Of a stretch of 64,000 nt of DNA, positions 1 through 10,960 are shown piece after piece. This DNA comes from Fagopyrum homotropicum (lineage: Eukaryota > Streptophyta > Magnoliopsida > Caryophyllales > Polygonaceae), in contig BSWB01000004.1 of assembly GCA_033239125.1 (NCBI GenBank), forward strand, positions 34,221,501 through 34,285,500, in the 5' to 3' direction. The position numbers and the translations under genes were made by a program. The notes below the pieces were generated by a model. It saw nothing but the letters and a program-made list of their open reading frames with translations. It made no database searches and was not told the origin of the DNA. Numbering within the stretch: position 1 is the stretch's first letter; each line of letters begins with the position of its first letter.

Positions 1-117
1 GAATCCGATCGAAGACAACCGAAATATATCTAATGGGGTGTTAATTTTGGCTCGGATTTCTCTTAGAAATCCCGTCTTTTATAATGCTTGCGGATATAAT
101 TATTTTATAAGAGCCTG

Positions 118-1790
118 AAATACATATTCATCAGAGGGAGTTGAACAACCGTCAGAGGAGATTGTTGAAGCTGATCAAGAACTTTGATCTTGAGATTTTG
201 TATCACCTAGGGAAGGCGAATGTGGTCGCCGATGCTCTTAGTCGGAGGACACCTCCGGAGAAGGCGATAGCTCGTCTGACGGCACAACCTCGGTTAGAAA
301 GGGATCTAGCCTAGCTAGAGGTCGATATTCAGCATCCAGACACGGACAAACACTTGTCCACTTTGGAGCTACTACCTGATCTGTTTGGAGAGATCCGATA
401 GAAGCAAGAGAGGTGCCCGATGTTGACTAGGATCCGAGACAGGATGTCTCGAGGTAAGGCACCACAATTTACTATAGGTGCCGATGGAGTGATGAGACGC
501 TATGAGCGTATATGTGTGTCGTCTAACAACGAGTTGAGACAAAGGATTTTGGGCTAGACTCACACTACACCCTACTCAATACACTTCGATGCTAGTAAGA
601 TGTATAAGGACGTGAGACGTTCTTTTTGGTGGGGTGGTTTGAAGTCCTACGTAGCTAAATATGTAGCTCAGTGTGCGACTTGTCACCATGTCAAAGATTG
701 AGCATTGTAGGACCGGAGAAAAGTTGCATCCATTACCGGTACCACAATGTTAGTGGGAGGACATTTTCATGGATTTTGTCACAAAATTTAGGCCTAGCAG
801 AAGTTTTGATGTCATCTCGGTAGTAGTAGACCGACTGACAAAGACTGCACTCATTCCTATCAAGGAGATGTGGCCGGTGAGTCGGCTAGATGAGAAGTTT
901 ACGAGACATTGTCAGACTCCAGGGGGTACCACGGACCATTGTTTCGATAGAGATGGACGATTTACCTCGAGATTTTGACAGTACGTGCATGCCGCATTGG
1001 GGACGAGTCTCCACTTTACTACATCGTATCATCCTCAAACTGACGGTCAGTCTGAGAGGACCATTCGGAACCTGTAGGACATGCTGAGAGTTTGTGTGTT
1101 AGATTGGGGACATGTATGATCATATCACCTTCCCTTGGTAGAGTTTTGATATAATAACAGTTGACATGCATCGATTGAGATGACTCCTTATGAGGCGTTG
1201 TATGGGCGGAGGTGACGTACACCTTTATGTTGGGACGAGCTTGGTAGTGCAGGCGGAGTAGCTCCAGAGAAGATATAGGACGACATCGCTCGAGTACCTC
1301 TGATCCGAGAGCATATGTTGGTAGTAGAGAGTTGTCAGAAATCCTACGCCGACAAGAGGTGCCGACCTCTAGAGTTTAGAGTGGGTGCCCAAATTTGGAT
1401 GAGAGTATCACCGACACGAGGTGTACGGTATTTCGGCATCAAGATGAAGCTAAGTCCTTGATATGTTAGACCTTTTGAAATTTTGGAGCGAGTCGGAGAG
1501 GTTGCATACCGACTAGCGCTACCTCCGACACTAGAGGGTGTTCACCTAGTCTTCCACGTGTCTTAGTTACGAGAGTATATAGTATACCCTAGGTATGTCA
1601 TCAGTTACGAGGATCTGATAGTAGATTCTGGTCATACTTTTGTAGAGCATCCAATAGAGGTCCTAGAGAGGATTATTAGACGCTTACGGTCAAAGGACAT
1701 ACCAATGCTACAAATTCAAAGGTCTAGACGGGAAGCCGATGAGGCTACATGGGAAACAGAGGATCATTAAGAGGAATTATCTTGAGTTTT
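118..1790 (+). pseudogene. Ty3 chromovirus pol relic: RNase H end, integrase, chromodomain
   Basis: This is the 3' part of a Ty3-type pol gene, broken by many stops and frameshifts. Reading across frames, the end of RNase H is visible near 135-245 (NNRQRRLLKLIKDFDLEI, then a VVADALSRR motif). The integrase zinc-binding region lies near 590-700 (Cys-x2-Cys in CATCHHVKD). The integrase core starts near 765 with MDFVTKFRPSRS. A chromodomain-like C-terminus lies near 1600-1780 (YEDLIVDSGHTFVEHPIEVLE, ending in EATWE). A C-terminal chromodomain is the mark of chromoviruses, and the RNase H and integrase wording looks most like the Tekay/Del lineage; the lineage is inference. RT, protease and gag are absent because the element runs off the window. 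At least several frames are needed to read it, so it cannot encode a functional protein. Confidence 0.85.
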
Positions 1791-2056
1791 ATGAGGAGTT
1801 GGTTGCGACCTTAGGACCGACGGGTTAGTTCTCGGTTCCGTGCTTGTGTGATTTTATGTGTCCAGTTACTTGCTTTCATGCTTAGATGCTATATGATTGT
1901 GTTAGATCTTGTGGTGTCGCGTTATGTAGACTGAGTTTTGTAGCTATAGAAAGGTTAATACCTTCATGTGAAGAGGTCGATATACCTCGGTTTTAAACCG
2001 AGACGACCTGCCTTGGTTTAAGTTTTGGGACGAAACTTATTTTTAGGGAGATCTGA
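1791..2056 (+). other. 3' untranslated tail of the Ty3 chromovirus and polypurine tract
   Basis: This non-coding stretch lies between the chromodomain and the LTR. It ends in a weak purine-rich tract (TTTTAGGGAGATCTGA, 2041-2056), in the place where plus-strand priming occurs in this family. At 1986-2002 there is a 17-nt inverted repeat, CTCGGTTT-T-AAACCGAG, followed by a decayed half copy (CCTTGGTTTA, 2011-2020). Confidence 0.6.
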
Positions 2057-3940
2057 TGTAACAATCAGAATTTTTTCTTTCCTAAGATCCGAACTAGGAA
2101 GGAACGGAATCTCACCAATCAACCACGAAGAGGCCGCCACGAGCAAGCGACGGGGTCGCGCGTGCTTGCCGCGGCTGTGCTTGGGTTCCGCCGCACTCGT
2201 GGGTTTCTTCACCGCGGTCATGATGAAGCGTCAGATCTCAACCCTTATCTTTGTAACCGTTTTGATTTTTTGCTTTTCATGTTAAACACGATTTTCCTCC
2301 TTTATTTTACACCTTCCAGTCTCCTTTTTTTGCCTTTTGAAACCCTAACATTCGTTCTTCCAATTCACGCAAGTTCTTCTCTTCTCTTCTCTTCTTCTTC
2401 TTCTTCTTATTCTTCTTCTTCTTCTTCTTCTTCTTCTTCTTCTTCCTTCAATACCAGCAGTGACACCATTCCTTCGGTCTTCGTCGAACAAGCAACAATA
2501 GTAAATCGGAGGCAGCCAATCGGCACTCGTGCACGCGGAAAAAGCAAGTCACATTCTTTCTTATGAAACATTGTAACAAGGGTAAGGTTCGATCTTGTTG
2601 TTATCCTTTACTCTATACATGTGCATATGGGTGCCTTCATTCCGTTTTAACCTTTTATAACAACAACAACAAGCAACAACAGTGACGCATCCTGGATCTT
2701 AGAGTATTTTTGCACAACGACAAGCAACATGACAACCGTTATAGTCTTCTCCCGTAGCCGCTCTTGCATATCGCTGCGGTCACGCCTCTTTTTGGCCGCA
2801 GTTGCGCCCCCATTGTTGTGTTGTCGCGTGATCTCTCCAAAGATTACCAAGTATCGGTACGTCGACTCTTTCTTGTTGTCTAAGGTTGATATTGTCATAT
2901 TATGGTGGAACCTAGCAGAACTAGAGTGAAACCCAATTAGTGGTTTGGAAGTAGAGTTCTTTCAAAGTTAAGACCTTAGGATGTTTAAGGATGATACTGA
3001 TATATGTTAAGTGTAGGAAAACTGCTATGAAGCAATTTTCGGACCTTGTTATGAAGGATATATTGTTGATGATTTAGGATATTGATAGGTTGATAAGTTA
3101 GACTTGTGATAGTCGTTGTTAATAGGCCTAGAAGTTGGAAATTCTAGATGATGGATAGGTTATTGATCCATGTTTCTTTGTATATCAGGCGGTTGAGTTA
3201 TACCTACGGGAATGAGAGTTGTTGATTAGTTGGACTTATCTTGATAAAAGTAAGTCCTTTGGATTGACTTGACATTCTATGTATTAGTTGAGCTATGATG
3301 GTGGTGTGTGTACTGGTTGTTATAACTATAACCTGAGTAGGACAATGATATTGTTAATTGGCGCAAGTGATGTATAACGGGCGGTGACATCACTAACCAA
3401 CTCTGACATGAGACTGAGAGGTTCCGTGCAACTAGCTAGCCTAGATAAGTACACAATAAGGTGCATTGAATCTAGTCATGTTGGTATACGGGGACAGATG
3501 CGAGGTTTGGGAGATCCTCGTGCCACACCATAAGTTAAATTAGAAAGAATATAACTTAATACAAGATAATAAATGAACTTTTGTGTAAGCATGATGTGTG
3601 TTTCATTTCTACAATGACGTGTGTGTGCTATTGTAGTTCTTCTTATATGTAGGTTGTTAGTTAACGGTTTTATCCGACGTTGTAGATACCTTACAGGATA
3701 GAGTAGCTGCCAAGTGATCTGGACGGAGTGGTCAGCTGGGTTCCCGTACATTATAGGACGGGATGTGAGTTTCTTTATTTCAGTCTTTGTTTTTGCATTT
3801 TGGCATTTCGGATTGTCGTACTGTTGTAGTACTCTATTGCAAGTCTTTCCTTTTGGTTGTTGGTCTATGACATTATTGCATATTACCTATTTCGATTTTC
3901 ATTTTTATTTTGGTTTTTATTTTTATTTGTGCCTTGTTGC
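2057..3940 (+). mobile_element. 3' LTR of the Ty3 chromovirus, truncated
   Basis: The LTR starts TGTAACAATCAG straight after the purine tract at 2041-2056. Its right half is recognisably related to the solo LTR at 7900-9644. Both share the block around ACGGGCGGTGAC (3376-3390 versus about 9044) and the block GTACATTATAGGACGGGAT (about 3746-3765 versus 9404-9422). Homology stops near 3940, just before where a solo-LTR-like end would be expected, and DNA of another Ty3 element begins. The LTR is therefore truncated and has no right target duplication. It contains GC-rich and TTC-rich tracts and no credible gene; the short ORFs at 2162-2566 and 3714-4070 are LTR sequence. Confidence 0.7.
2385..2447 (+). 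repeat. TTC/CTT microsatellite
   Basis: A CTTCT-type then TTC trinucleotide run lies inside the chromovirus LTR. Translated, it gives the poly-Ser stretch of a spurious ORF, so it should not be taken as a serine-rich protein. Confidence 0.95.
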
Positions 3941-4019
3941 AAAAATCGACCCTTTGCTAGGAAAATCGGGCGATTTTTTGACCAAGATTTCTCTCAATCG
4001 GGAGGTAGTACTATCTTTT

Positions 4020-5454
4020 GAAGGATTTTGTTCCATGAGGATAAAATTTGTATTCCTAGATGTTCTGTGAGATTATTATTAGTTGAAAAATCTCATATGG
4101 AGGATTAATGGGACATTTTGGAAGAGATAAGACTTATCATATGCTTCACTCTCAATTTTTTTAGCCTCACATGCTTAAGGATGTTGAACATTTGATTAAG
4201 AGGTGACTTGTTTGCCTAAAAGTCAAGTCAAGACTAAAACCGTGCAGTTTGTATACTTCTCTACCTAATCCTACATCACCTTGGCTTGACATTACTGTGG
4301 ATTTTGTTGTAGGATTGCCAATGACTAAGAAGGGGAGAGACTCAATCTTTGTGGTTGTTGATCGCTTTTCTAAAATGACTCACTTTATTGCTTACCATAA
4401 AACTGATGATGCATATAATGTAGCTAACTTGTTTTTCAAGGAAGTTGTTAGATTGCATGGAGTGCCAAGACCTATTGTGAGCGATAGAGATGTCAAGTTC
4501 CTTAGCTTCTTTTGGAAGACACTTTGGGGAAATAGGTACAAAGTTGTTATTTACAATTTCTAGTCATCCTCAAACGGATGGTCAAACGGAGGTAACTAAT
4601 AGAACTTTGACTACTATCTTACAAGCTGTTTTAAAGGATAATTTGAATGCATGGGAAGATATGTTAGCAAATGTCGAATTCGCTTATAATCATACCTTGC
4701 ATTCATCTACTAATCTAACGTTGTTTGAGTGTGTTTATGGAGTGAATCCTTTGACTCTCTTTGATTTTATATCGTTGTCTTTAGAGGAGCGAGTAGATTT
4801 CATTGCGGGAAAACAGGTGGAGTTCATGAAGGAATTACATGAGAAGACGAGCTTATGGCTGGAACAAAAAGGAATATTCGTTTCTTCCAAAGCGAATCGG
4901 AATCGAAAGGAGATATTATTCAAACCCGGAGATCTAGTGTGGTTGCATCTAAGAAAAGAGCGATTTCCGGACAAGAGGAAGTCTAAGTTATCTCCAAGAG
5001 GAGATAGAACTTTTGGAGTAAAAAGGAAAGTTGGTGACAATGCTTACGTCTTGGAGCTTCCAGATGATTATGGTGTAAGTCCCATTTTCAACGTCGACGA
5101 CTTAAGTCCTTACGAGTTTAGAGATGAACATGCTGATGATTCGTGACGAATCCTTCTCAAGAAGGGGAGTCTGATGTGGGACCATCTCCAACACGAGGAC
5201 CAGTTACATGCTCAAAGGCTAAGGCATTGAAGGACAAACCAACAACCCCTTCACCTTCTTCGGATTCTGTCATGGATGAAGCGATCACAAGGTCAAGAGC
5301 AAAGGCGATTCAAGATGAAGTTACAAACATACTTATGACATGTACGCTCAAGGAAACTCTCATCACTCTCAAGAGTTCCTTGGTGACATTACTAGCTGTT
5401 ATAGAAGAGTCAAGCCATGACCAAGAAGATCCATCAATCAAAGAAGAAGGATAA
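4020..5454 (+). pseudogene. Ty3 integrase relic with basic C-terminal tail
   Basis: Decayed integrase of a second Ty3 element, distinct from the one at 118-1790. The His2Cys2-type N-terminus is visible in broken frames at about 4095-4240 (MGHFGRDKTYHMLHS). The catalytic core begins at 4249: DITVDFVVGLPMTKKGRDS, then VVDRFSKMTHF, then HGVPRPIVSDRD. A frameshift near 4530-4560 moves the reading to the frame at 4490-5146 (SSHPQTDGQTEVTNRTL, then FAYNHTLHSST). After a stop at 5144-5146 the tail continues in another frame to 5454, with repeated basic SKAKALKD / RSRAKAIQD motifs. No chromodomain is seen. At least two frame breaks make it non-functional. RT and RNase H are missing, probably lost where it abuts the chromovirus LTR. 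Confidence 0.85.
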
Positions 5455-6340
5455 GAACAAGGAAGAGCTTTAGAGAGGAAAAATCAACCCGGTCAAATTG
5501 GTCGAGTTTTCCTACATGAAAATCGGCCTATTTCTTGACCGATTTTTCCTTCCTGAGACGAGTTTGCAAGATCTGGCCATGATCTTCTATCTTTGGCAAC
5601 TATATCTTTTAGTTGAATCCTTAAAGCCTCCAGACTATCTTAAAGGATTAATTAGTTTGATTTTATCTTTATAGTTTTTATATTTTTTTATATCTTAAAG
5701 ATATATTTATAAGATTATCTTTAAGTATATCTTTTATAGTGATCTTAGTTAATCTCTCTTATAAATATCCTCGGTGGGGAGATTGTTAGACACATTATAT
5801 TTGATATTTTTCCACAACTTTGTGAGACTAGCAGCTTCGCTTACGAAGTTTGTACTTTATTCATTATTATTCAATCAAAAAGAGAGCTTTTGGTTGAATC
5901 GTTGTAAAGTCCTTGCTAGATTGTTCTTGTGTGTGCTAATCTTATTGAAGGTTGGTGCTCCTGGTCAGTTCTAATCCCTCCTTGTGCTTGTCTTAACTAG
6001 AAGACTTGTGTAAGGTTAAAGAAGTGCGGGTTAAGGAAATCTTCTCGTTTAAGGGTTTTGACACATCATTGGTCAAGGTTCTTTGCGGAATTATCTTAGT
6101 TCATATCTTCCTATATCTTTCATTTATCATACCATATCCATCTTCTTATATTTCCATATCATCCACTAATCCGTGTTTTGAGTTTCTAGAAAAATCGATA
6201 TGTTCTTCACATAAATTGACCGATTTATTCTATAGAACAACCCGATTTTTATCCCAATTAAGGGCTTTCAATTTAGATCGGGAATTGCGGCTTATCCCCG
6301 CATCACTTTTATATAGTCATTTGTATCCAGGTTAATTACT
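5455..6340 (+). mobile_element. 3' region and probable 3' LTR remnant of the second Ty3 element
   Basis: Non-coding sequence follows the integrase tail. A TATAAATA box lies at 5760-5767, about where an LTR promoter is expected, followed by AT-rich DNA resembling R/U5. The LTR start and end could not be fixed, because no second LTR or target duplication is in view. Inverted repeats built on ATCGG/CCGAT occur at 5477-5512, 5518-5549 and 6189-6254. The short ORFs at 5774-5974 and 6006-6335 show no protein features. Confidence 0.5.
5760..5767 (+). promoter_or_regulatory. TATA box in Ty3 LTR remnant
   Basis: TATAAATA in an otherwise non-coding LTR-like context downstream of integrase. It is likely the core promoter of the 3' LTR. 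Confidence 0.4.
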
Positions 6341-6359
6341 CGGACTATGGACTTTAAAT

Positions 6360-7392
6360 AATTTTATAATTTCAATTCACTTAATGGGGTTTCATATATC
6401 AAAACGGTTTGGATGAGCCCATTTGTTATCTATAAAATTGATTGGATACTTTATTTAATATTAAAGCGATAATCAAATATGTGTATTAATAACTCATATA
6501 TAAATCAAAACATAATGTCATAAAAACAATAAATAGTTTTATCCATCAAACATAAAATTCTCAAAGAACTTTCTAATGTGCTTAAGCCCTTTGACTCTAG
6601 TATGACTATCATGTTTGGGCCTACTCACGGGTTTTGGCAACGGGTCTATTATGTTATCATATGTGTGCACTTTGCACATCCTCACATCACCTCTATCAAC
6701 ATAGTGTCGAATAATGTGGTATTTCATCAGAACATGCATGGACTTGGAGCTAGAGCTAGGTTCCTTGGCTTGAGCAATTACACAATTGTTGTCACAATAA
6801 ACATCAATTGCTTAAGAATTGATAGAAACAAAACCGAGCTCATCTATGAATTTCCTAATCTAGACAACTTCGTTAGCTACTTCTCCAACAACTATATACT
6901 CTGCCTCCGTTATAGAATTTGCAATTGTACCTTGCTTTTGGCTCTTCTAGTTGACTGCTCATCCATTTATAATGAAGACGTATCCAAACTGTGATTCAAA
7001 ATCACCTTTGTCTATCTGGAAACTCGCATCAATATAGCCTTTGACGACTAAGTCGTCATCACCTCCATAAACCAATAGATCGTCCGTAGTTCTTCTTAAG
7101 TCCATAAGGATGCTCTTTGCCGCAGACCAATGTGCCTCACCAATGTTAGATTGTATTTGATACACATGCTCAAAGTATATTCAACATTTGTGCGGATACA
7201 AATCATAACATACATGATGAATCCAATTGCCGAAGCATATGTTCATCATCCTCTCAATCACACCACGTTTCTTAGGTCTTGTTGAGATGTGAGCCTTGTT
7301 GCATCGGTAGGTGCCCTTTCTTTGAGTTCATCATATTGATTCTACCAAGTACTTTATCTACATAATTTCCTTGACTAAGACCAATAATTTGA
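6360..7392 (-). pseudogene. Ty1/copia RT end and RNase H relic
   Basis: Minus-strand remnant of a copia polyprotein, read from 7392 down to about 6540 in broken frames. The end of RT is visible near 7390-7260 (YVDKVLGRINM, NSKKGHLPMQ). RNase H follows at 7165-6959, where GYIDASFQIDKGDFESQFGY carries the usual first acidic residue. The C-terminal part is at 6739-6539 (LMKYHIIRHYVDRGDV, then KVHTYDNI). Stops and frameshifts separate these pieces. No LTR could be placed. About 6360-6540 is AT-rich and may be LTR or flanking DNA. The right edge directly abuts the pararetrovirus-like relic at 7393. Confidence 0.8.
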
Positions 7393-7899
7393 ACTTTCAT
7401 ATTCTTCCTCTTCCTCCACTACTTCTACGATGCCTTTATTATTATTTAAGGTTAGGTCAAGAGCTTCTTCTTTTGTTATTTCAATATAATCTAAGTTTTC
7501 TTAAGCAAGTTAATTATTCTTTCTATTTTTGCATTCATTAGCATAATGACTTATTTCTCCGATGTCCAACATTTGCATCTCTTTTTTCTTCTCGAAAACA
7601 ATAAGAGACTTGTCTAAAGAACTTTCTTTTCTTAACAAAGGGTTTTTGATAATATTTTTTCTGATATTTCTCCCCTCTTTGTTAGTTAAAGTTTTTCTTT
7701 TTATAATACTTTCTTCCATAACCAATTTTCAGGTCATCTCTTGGTTACTTCCCCATTCTCTAGGAAGATCCCAACAATTTAAAAATTGTCTTTTCATGTT
7801 AGGTTCCCTTAACTTCTTGACATTTTTTCTCCACCCATTTTCTAATGAACCTTAATCTATTTCCTAAGGTATCCTTCGAGTTGTATTTTTCTACCCATT
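7393..7899 (-). pseudogene. Probable endogenous pararetrovirus relic, C-terminal half of coat-protein-like region
   Basis: Minus-strand coding remnant. Reading downwards from 7899, it gives a basic stretch (RFIRKWVEKKCQEVK), then a Lys/Arg-rich segment, then a decayed CCHC zinc knuckle near 7560-7520 (GEISHYANECKNRK; part of the finger is out of frame). An acidic tail follows (VVEVVEEEEEYE-like, 7460-7395). A basic region, a knuckle and then an acidic tail, in that order, is typical of Caulimoviridae coat proteins, and the HYANEC wording favours that family over a retrotransposon gag. It contains stops and frameshifts and is dead. The solo LTR at 7900-9644 separates it from its upstream half. 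Confidence 0.5.
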
Positions 7900-7923
7900 T
7901 GTAAGATCCCAGTTTTGACCTTT

Positions 7924-8030
7924 ACCGCCCCACGGTGAAGAAGACCGCCCCAACGGCCTTGAGGTCTGTCACCGCCCCCGCGGTGACAATGGGCCGCCCC
8001 TGCGGCTGAGGCAATCCGCCCCTGTGGATT
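7924..8030 (+). repeat. Cluster of five GC-rich hairpin motifs (CCGCCCCYGCGG type)
   Basis: Five short inverted repeats in 107 bp share a C-rich core. They are ACCG/CGGT (7924-7936), CCG/CGG (7945-7956), the perfect 8-bp stem GTCACCGC/GCGGTGAC around CCCC (7968-7987), GCCGC/GCGGC around CCCT (7993-8006), and AATCC/GGATT arms (8013-8030). The flanks differ but pair with each other in each unit. Confidence 0.85.
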
Positions 8031-8545
8031 AGCTGCAGATCGCGCCCGATCTATTTTCGTTCGTTTTATCTTCCTTCCATAGATAGAATATCCGATCTTC
8101 TATCTTATGGGCCGGTTTCCTTATCTTCTTCTTAACCCTAGATGTCCTTCCTTTCTATCTTTCTAGTCCGCCTCTATATATTCCCGTCTTTCATCCTTCT
8201 TTCCGTTTTTCGCTTAGGTTCTTTCAAACCTGAAGCTGCAGCCGTCTTCCTTGCTTCATGTGATCTTACTGAACGTGTAAGTCTTCTCCTTTGAGTTATT
8301 CATCACGTTCATGTAGTTGTTGCATGCCTTTTCCTTCTGCTTTGTTTTCTCTTTCGTTCTTCCTTTTTCTCCAAGAATCAATTTTGAACCTTGATTCTTG
8401 TTTGCATCCCCGTTGTTGATGTGTTGTTGTTCTCAGACTCTTTTTGGTTGAGTCTTGACGTGGTTGAATCAAAGGTTCGAGCTTTGAATCCCTTGCTGTG
8501 AGTTTCTGTCGAGAAAAAACCCGACAGTGATTGTTCTCACGTTTT

Positions 8546-8615
8546 CCGCCCCCGCGCTTCTACAGTGCCGCCCCCGCGGCAGTCTGCCCCTGCGTCTATC
8601 CATCCACCCCTGCGG
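8546..8615 (+). repeat. Second cluster of GC-rich hairpin motifs
   Basis: Four further units of the same motif: CCGCCCCCGCGC (8546-8557), TGCCGC/GCGGCA around CCCC (8566-8581), a decayed CTGCCCCTGCG (8584-8594), and CCACCCCTGCGG (8604-8615). They lie about 520 bp downstream of the first cluster in the same LTR. Confidence 0.75.
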
Positions 8616-9649
8616 TTTTCTTCTGTAGTAACTCTCATTCTTGTGAGTTACTTCCTTCCTTGCTTTCCTCGTTCCTTTCCTTGTTTCTTATGGACGTTCC
8701 TTGTTCCCAAAGTATGTTGTAAGACTAAGGTTGAGCCCTTGGATTGTGGAGAACTCTTAGAGATCATTAAGATTAGAAGTTATAGACTTATAGCAACCGT
8801 TTTGTTCCTGATTCGTGATGCTTGTGTGAACAAGATTTCCTTGCTCCATTTCTAAGGGAAACTGAGTGTTCTATGAGTTGTTGAGCTTTTAGATTACATT
8901 CGAGTGAGGTAAGTCCCTTGGGCTTAGCTTCATTCCGCGTATTAGTTGAATTGTATTGGCTTGTTTGCGTTGTCTATCATGTTATAACGAATAACCGGAA
9001 TAGGATTCACCTTTTATAACCTTAATTGGCTCAAGTGTATGATAATCGGGCGGTGACCACTTGTCTAGTTCTATAGGAGACTAGAATGTGCTCTTGCAAC
9101 CCAGACCCGTAGGTAACGGATAATACTAATCTATTCCTATTGGTAGACGGAAGGAGAGGCGAGTTTTTAGGAGATTCTCGTGTGACAAAAGAAGTTGAAT
9201 TAGTAATGGATAACTAAATGAAAGATAATAACCGGTTGAGTGTGAGCATGTTATATGTTTACTTTTACCTTATGTGTGTTTGTGCCTTTACGTTCTTTAT
9301 GATATCTAGAATGTTAGCTAACGGTTTATACCGTCGTTGTAGATGTTCCACATGTTCAGGATGCTGCTGAGTGATCCAGATGGTGTGGTCAGCGGGGTTC
9401 TCGTACATTATAGGACGGGATCTGGTTTATGTTTATGTTGTTGCTTTTCCCTTTTGTTTTGAACTTGACTGCGAGTCTTTTACGCTTTCCTTTGTTTAAA
9501 CCTTTGGTCTTATTTTGAGTTTTGGTTTTCATTCGTTTGTGTCTTGTTGTAAGATCTGTTATGTTGTTGCTACTCTGAGGGTCGGGACCCATTGTGAGGT
9601 CCTAGCCCGTAACGCTTCGAGTTCCCAGAACTTGGGGTGTTACACCATT

Positions 9650-10947
9650 CTTGGTACCCATCACTAACTTCTTCATTTATGGGTTTAAGTACTTTATCGA
9701 ATAGCATTTGAAAGTTTATCCGGTTATCTCCCACCATATAGTAATAATACTCAAATTCTGAAAGATAATATTCTGAATATCTCATATTAGAAATTTCAAG
9801 AGTATTTAATTTTCTTTGCCATTCGATTAATTTTTGTTATCTTTATCATGTATGTCTCCAATAAACTCAGATTCTAAGGCTTAGCTGAATTGCCTAAACA
9901 TAATATTTGGTGCTTCTACTACCCTTAAGGTTTTTTAATATGTTCATCGATTCCTTCTTACCAATATGCCACGATCCCATACAAACTACGCTTGATATAA
10001 TTTAATAAATTTGCAGATCTCCAATCAACGTTCATGTTTAAGATGTTCATCATACTTTTCTTCCAAAAGTCTATCACATCCTCTCGGTTTCTTACTTCAT
10101 CTAGATTAAGCTTATATCCAGTTTCACCGATGGGTTCAAGCAAAAGTTCTCTATTGTTAGGTCTATGATTTGACATAAACCTAACTCCGAATTTAGTTGT
10201 TCTCACTAAAACTTCTTTTGGTTCTAAATTAACTCTTTGTTGACTCGTTAACCCTTGTTTATATTTTCGATATCAAGACCTAGTGGCCTTGTTAACTTAT
10301 TGTTCTTGAACTATTTCCTCTTCCACTTAATTAACATCTATAACTCTTTTTTCCATTTTTTTATTTAATTTTCTTTTAATTTCACGTAAGGGTATGGCTA
10401 CGTCTTTCAGTTTGATTAACCCTATTTGTTGATACATTTCTTCATCATCGGTGTAGTAAGCGGATTTGTCACTATTCAAAGAACTCATTTCTTTTTTCTG
10501 ACATATCAAGCGTCTCCTTGATTTTCTAGCTCTTCTTATGTTTCTTCTTTCGTTTCAGATTTTTTAGTTAAGCTCTATTTTGAGGATTTCGTTTTGGAAT
10601 GGATACTTACAAGAAAAATCGATTGGCTTTTTTGTTGGAGGGTTTAAGATTGTTGTTACTCCAAGATGTCTAATTTTGTTGATAATTTTAGAAATTAATT
10701 TTTTATTTTCTTTTTTGATAGATAATAAAGTAGCATATACTTCTTCCTGATATTTTATTTTCTTCTTTCACGAATTAAATCAGCACTATCGTTAATTATA
10801 GTAATTAAAATAGTTTCGTGATGACCTTGTCCAACGTTTAAATATTTTGCATGTGGTGCTACTTTATGTGAATATTTTTCTGATACCTCCAGTCATACTT
10901 AATTTTTAAATTTTTTAATAAATGTTTAAGTTTACTTACCTACTTGA
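9650..10947 (-). pseudogene. Probable endogenous pararetrovirus relic, N-terminal half
   Basis: Minus-strand coding remnant that continues across the solo LTR into 7899-7393. Pieces in several frames include a Lys-rich, probably coiled-coil stretch near 10760-10680 (LLSIKKENKKLISKI), an acidic/basic stretch at 10509-10327 (SAYYTDDEEMYQQIG), a central part at 10206-9958 (TGYKLNLDEVRNREDVIDFW, then a WRSANLLNYIKRSL segment), and 9785-9650 (NRINFQMLFDKVLKPINEEV). I do not recognise each piece individually. The assignment to a Caulimoviridae coat-protein region rests on the downstream knuckle and on the tRNA-Met-like site just upstream. A copia or other gag is the main alternative. Stops throughout make it non-coding today. 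Confidence 0.45.
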
Positions 10948-10958
10948 CTTTGATACCA
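10948..10958 (-). other. tRNA-Met-like primer site upstream of the relic
   Basis: The minus strand reads TGGTATCAAAG, one base off the TGGTATCAGAG priming site used by copia elements and by plant pararetroviruses. It lies upstream of the decayed minus-strand ORF, where either kind of genome would carry it. Confidence 0.45.
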
Positions 10959-10960
10959 AA

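Larger units (their letters stand above)
7900..9644 (+). mobile_element. Solo LTR of a Ty3 (Tekay/Del-like) retrotransposon
   Basis: A 1745-bp LTR beginning TGTAAGATCCC and ending GGGTGTTACA, an imperfect terminal inverted repeat with TG...CA ends. It is flanked by a perfect 5-bp duplication, CCATT (7895-7899 and 9645-9649). No internal domain is present, so it formed by LTR-LTR recombination after integration. Its right half is related to the truncated LTR at 2057-3940. Orientation is taken from that similarity and from the TGTAA start. Two clusters of GC-rich hairpin motifs lie inside it. The ORFs at 8531-8855 and 9389-9592 fall inside the LTR and are not genes. Confidence 0.92.

Noticed and set aside
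2162..2566. 134-codon ORF with a poly-Ser stretch
   Set aside because: Produced by the TTC microsatellite inside an LTR; no domain.
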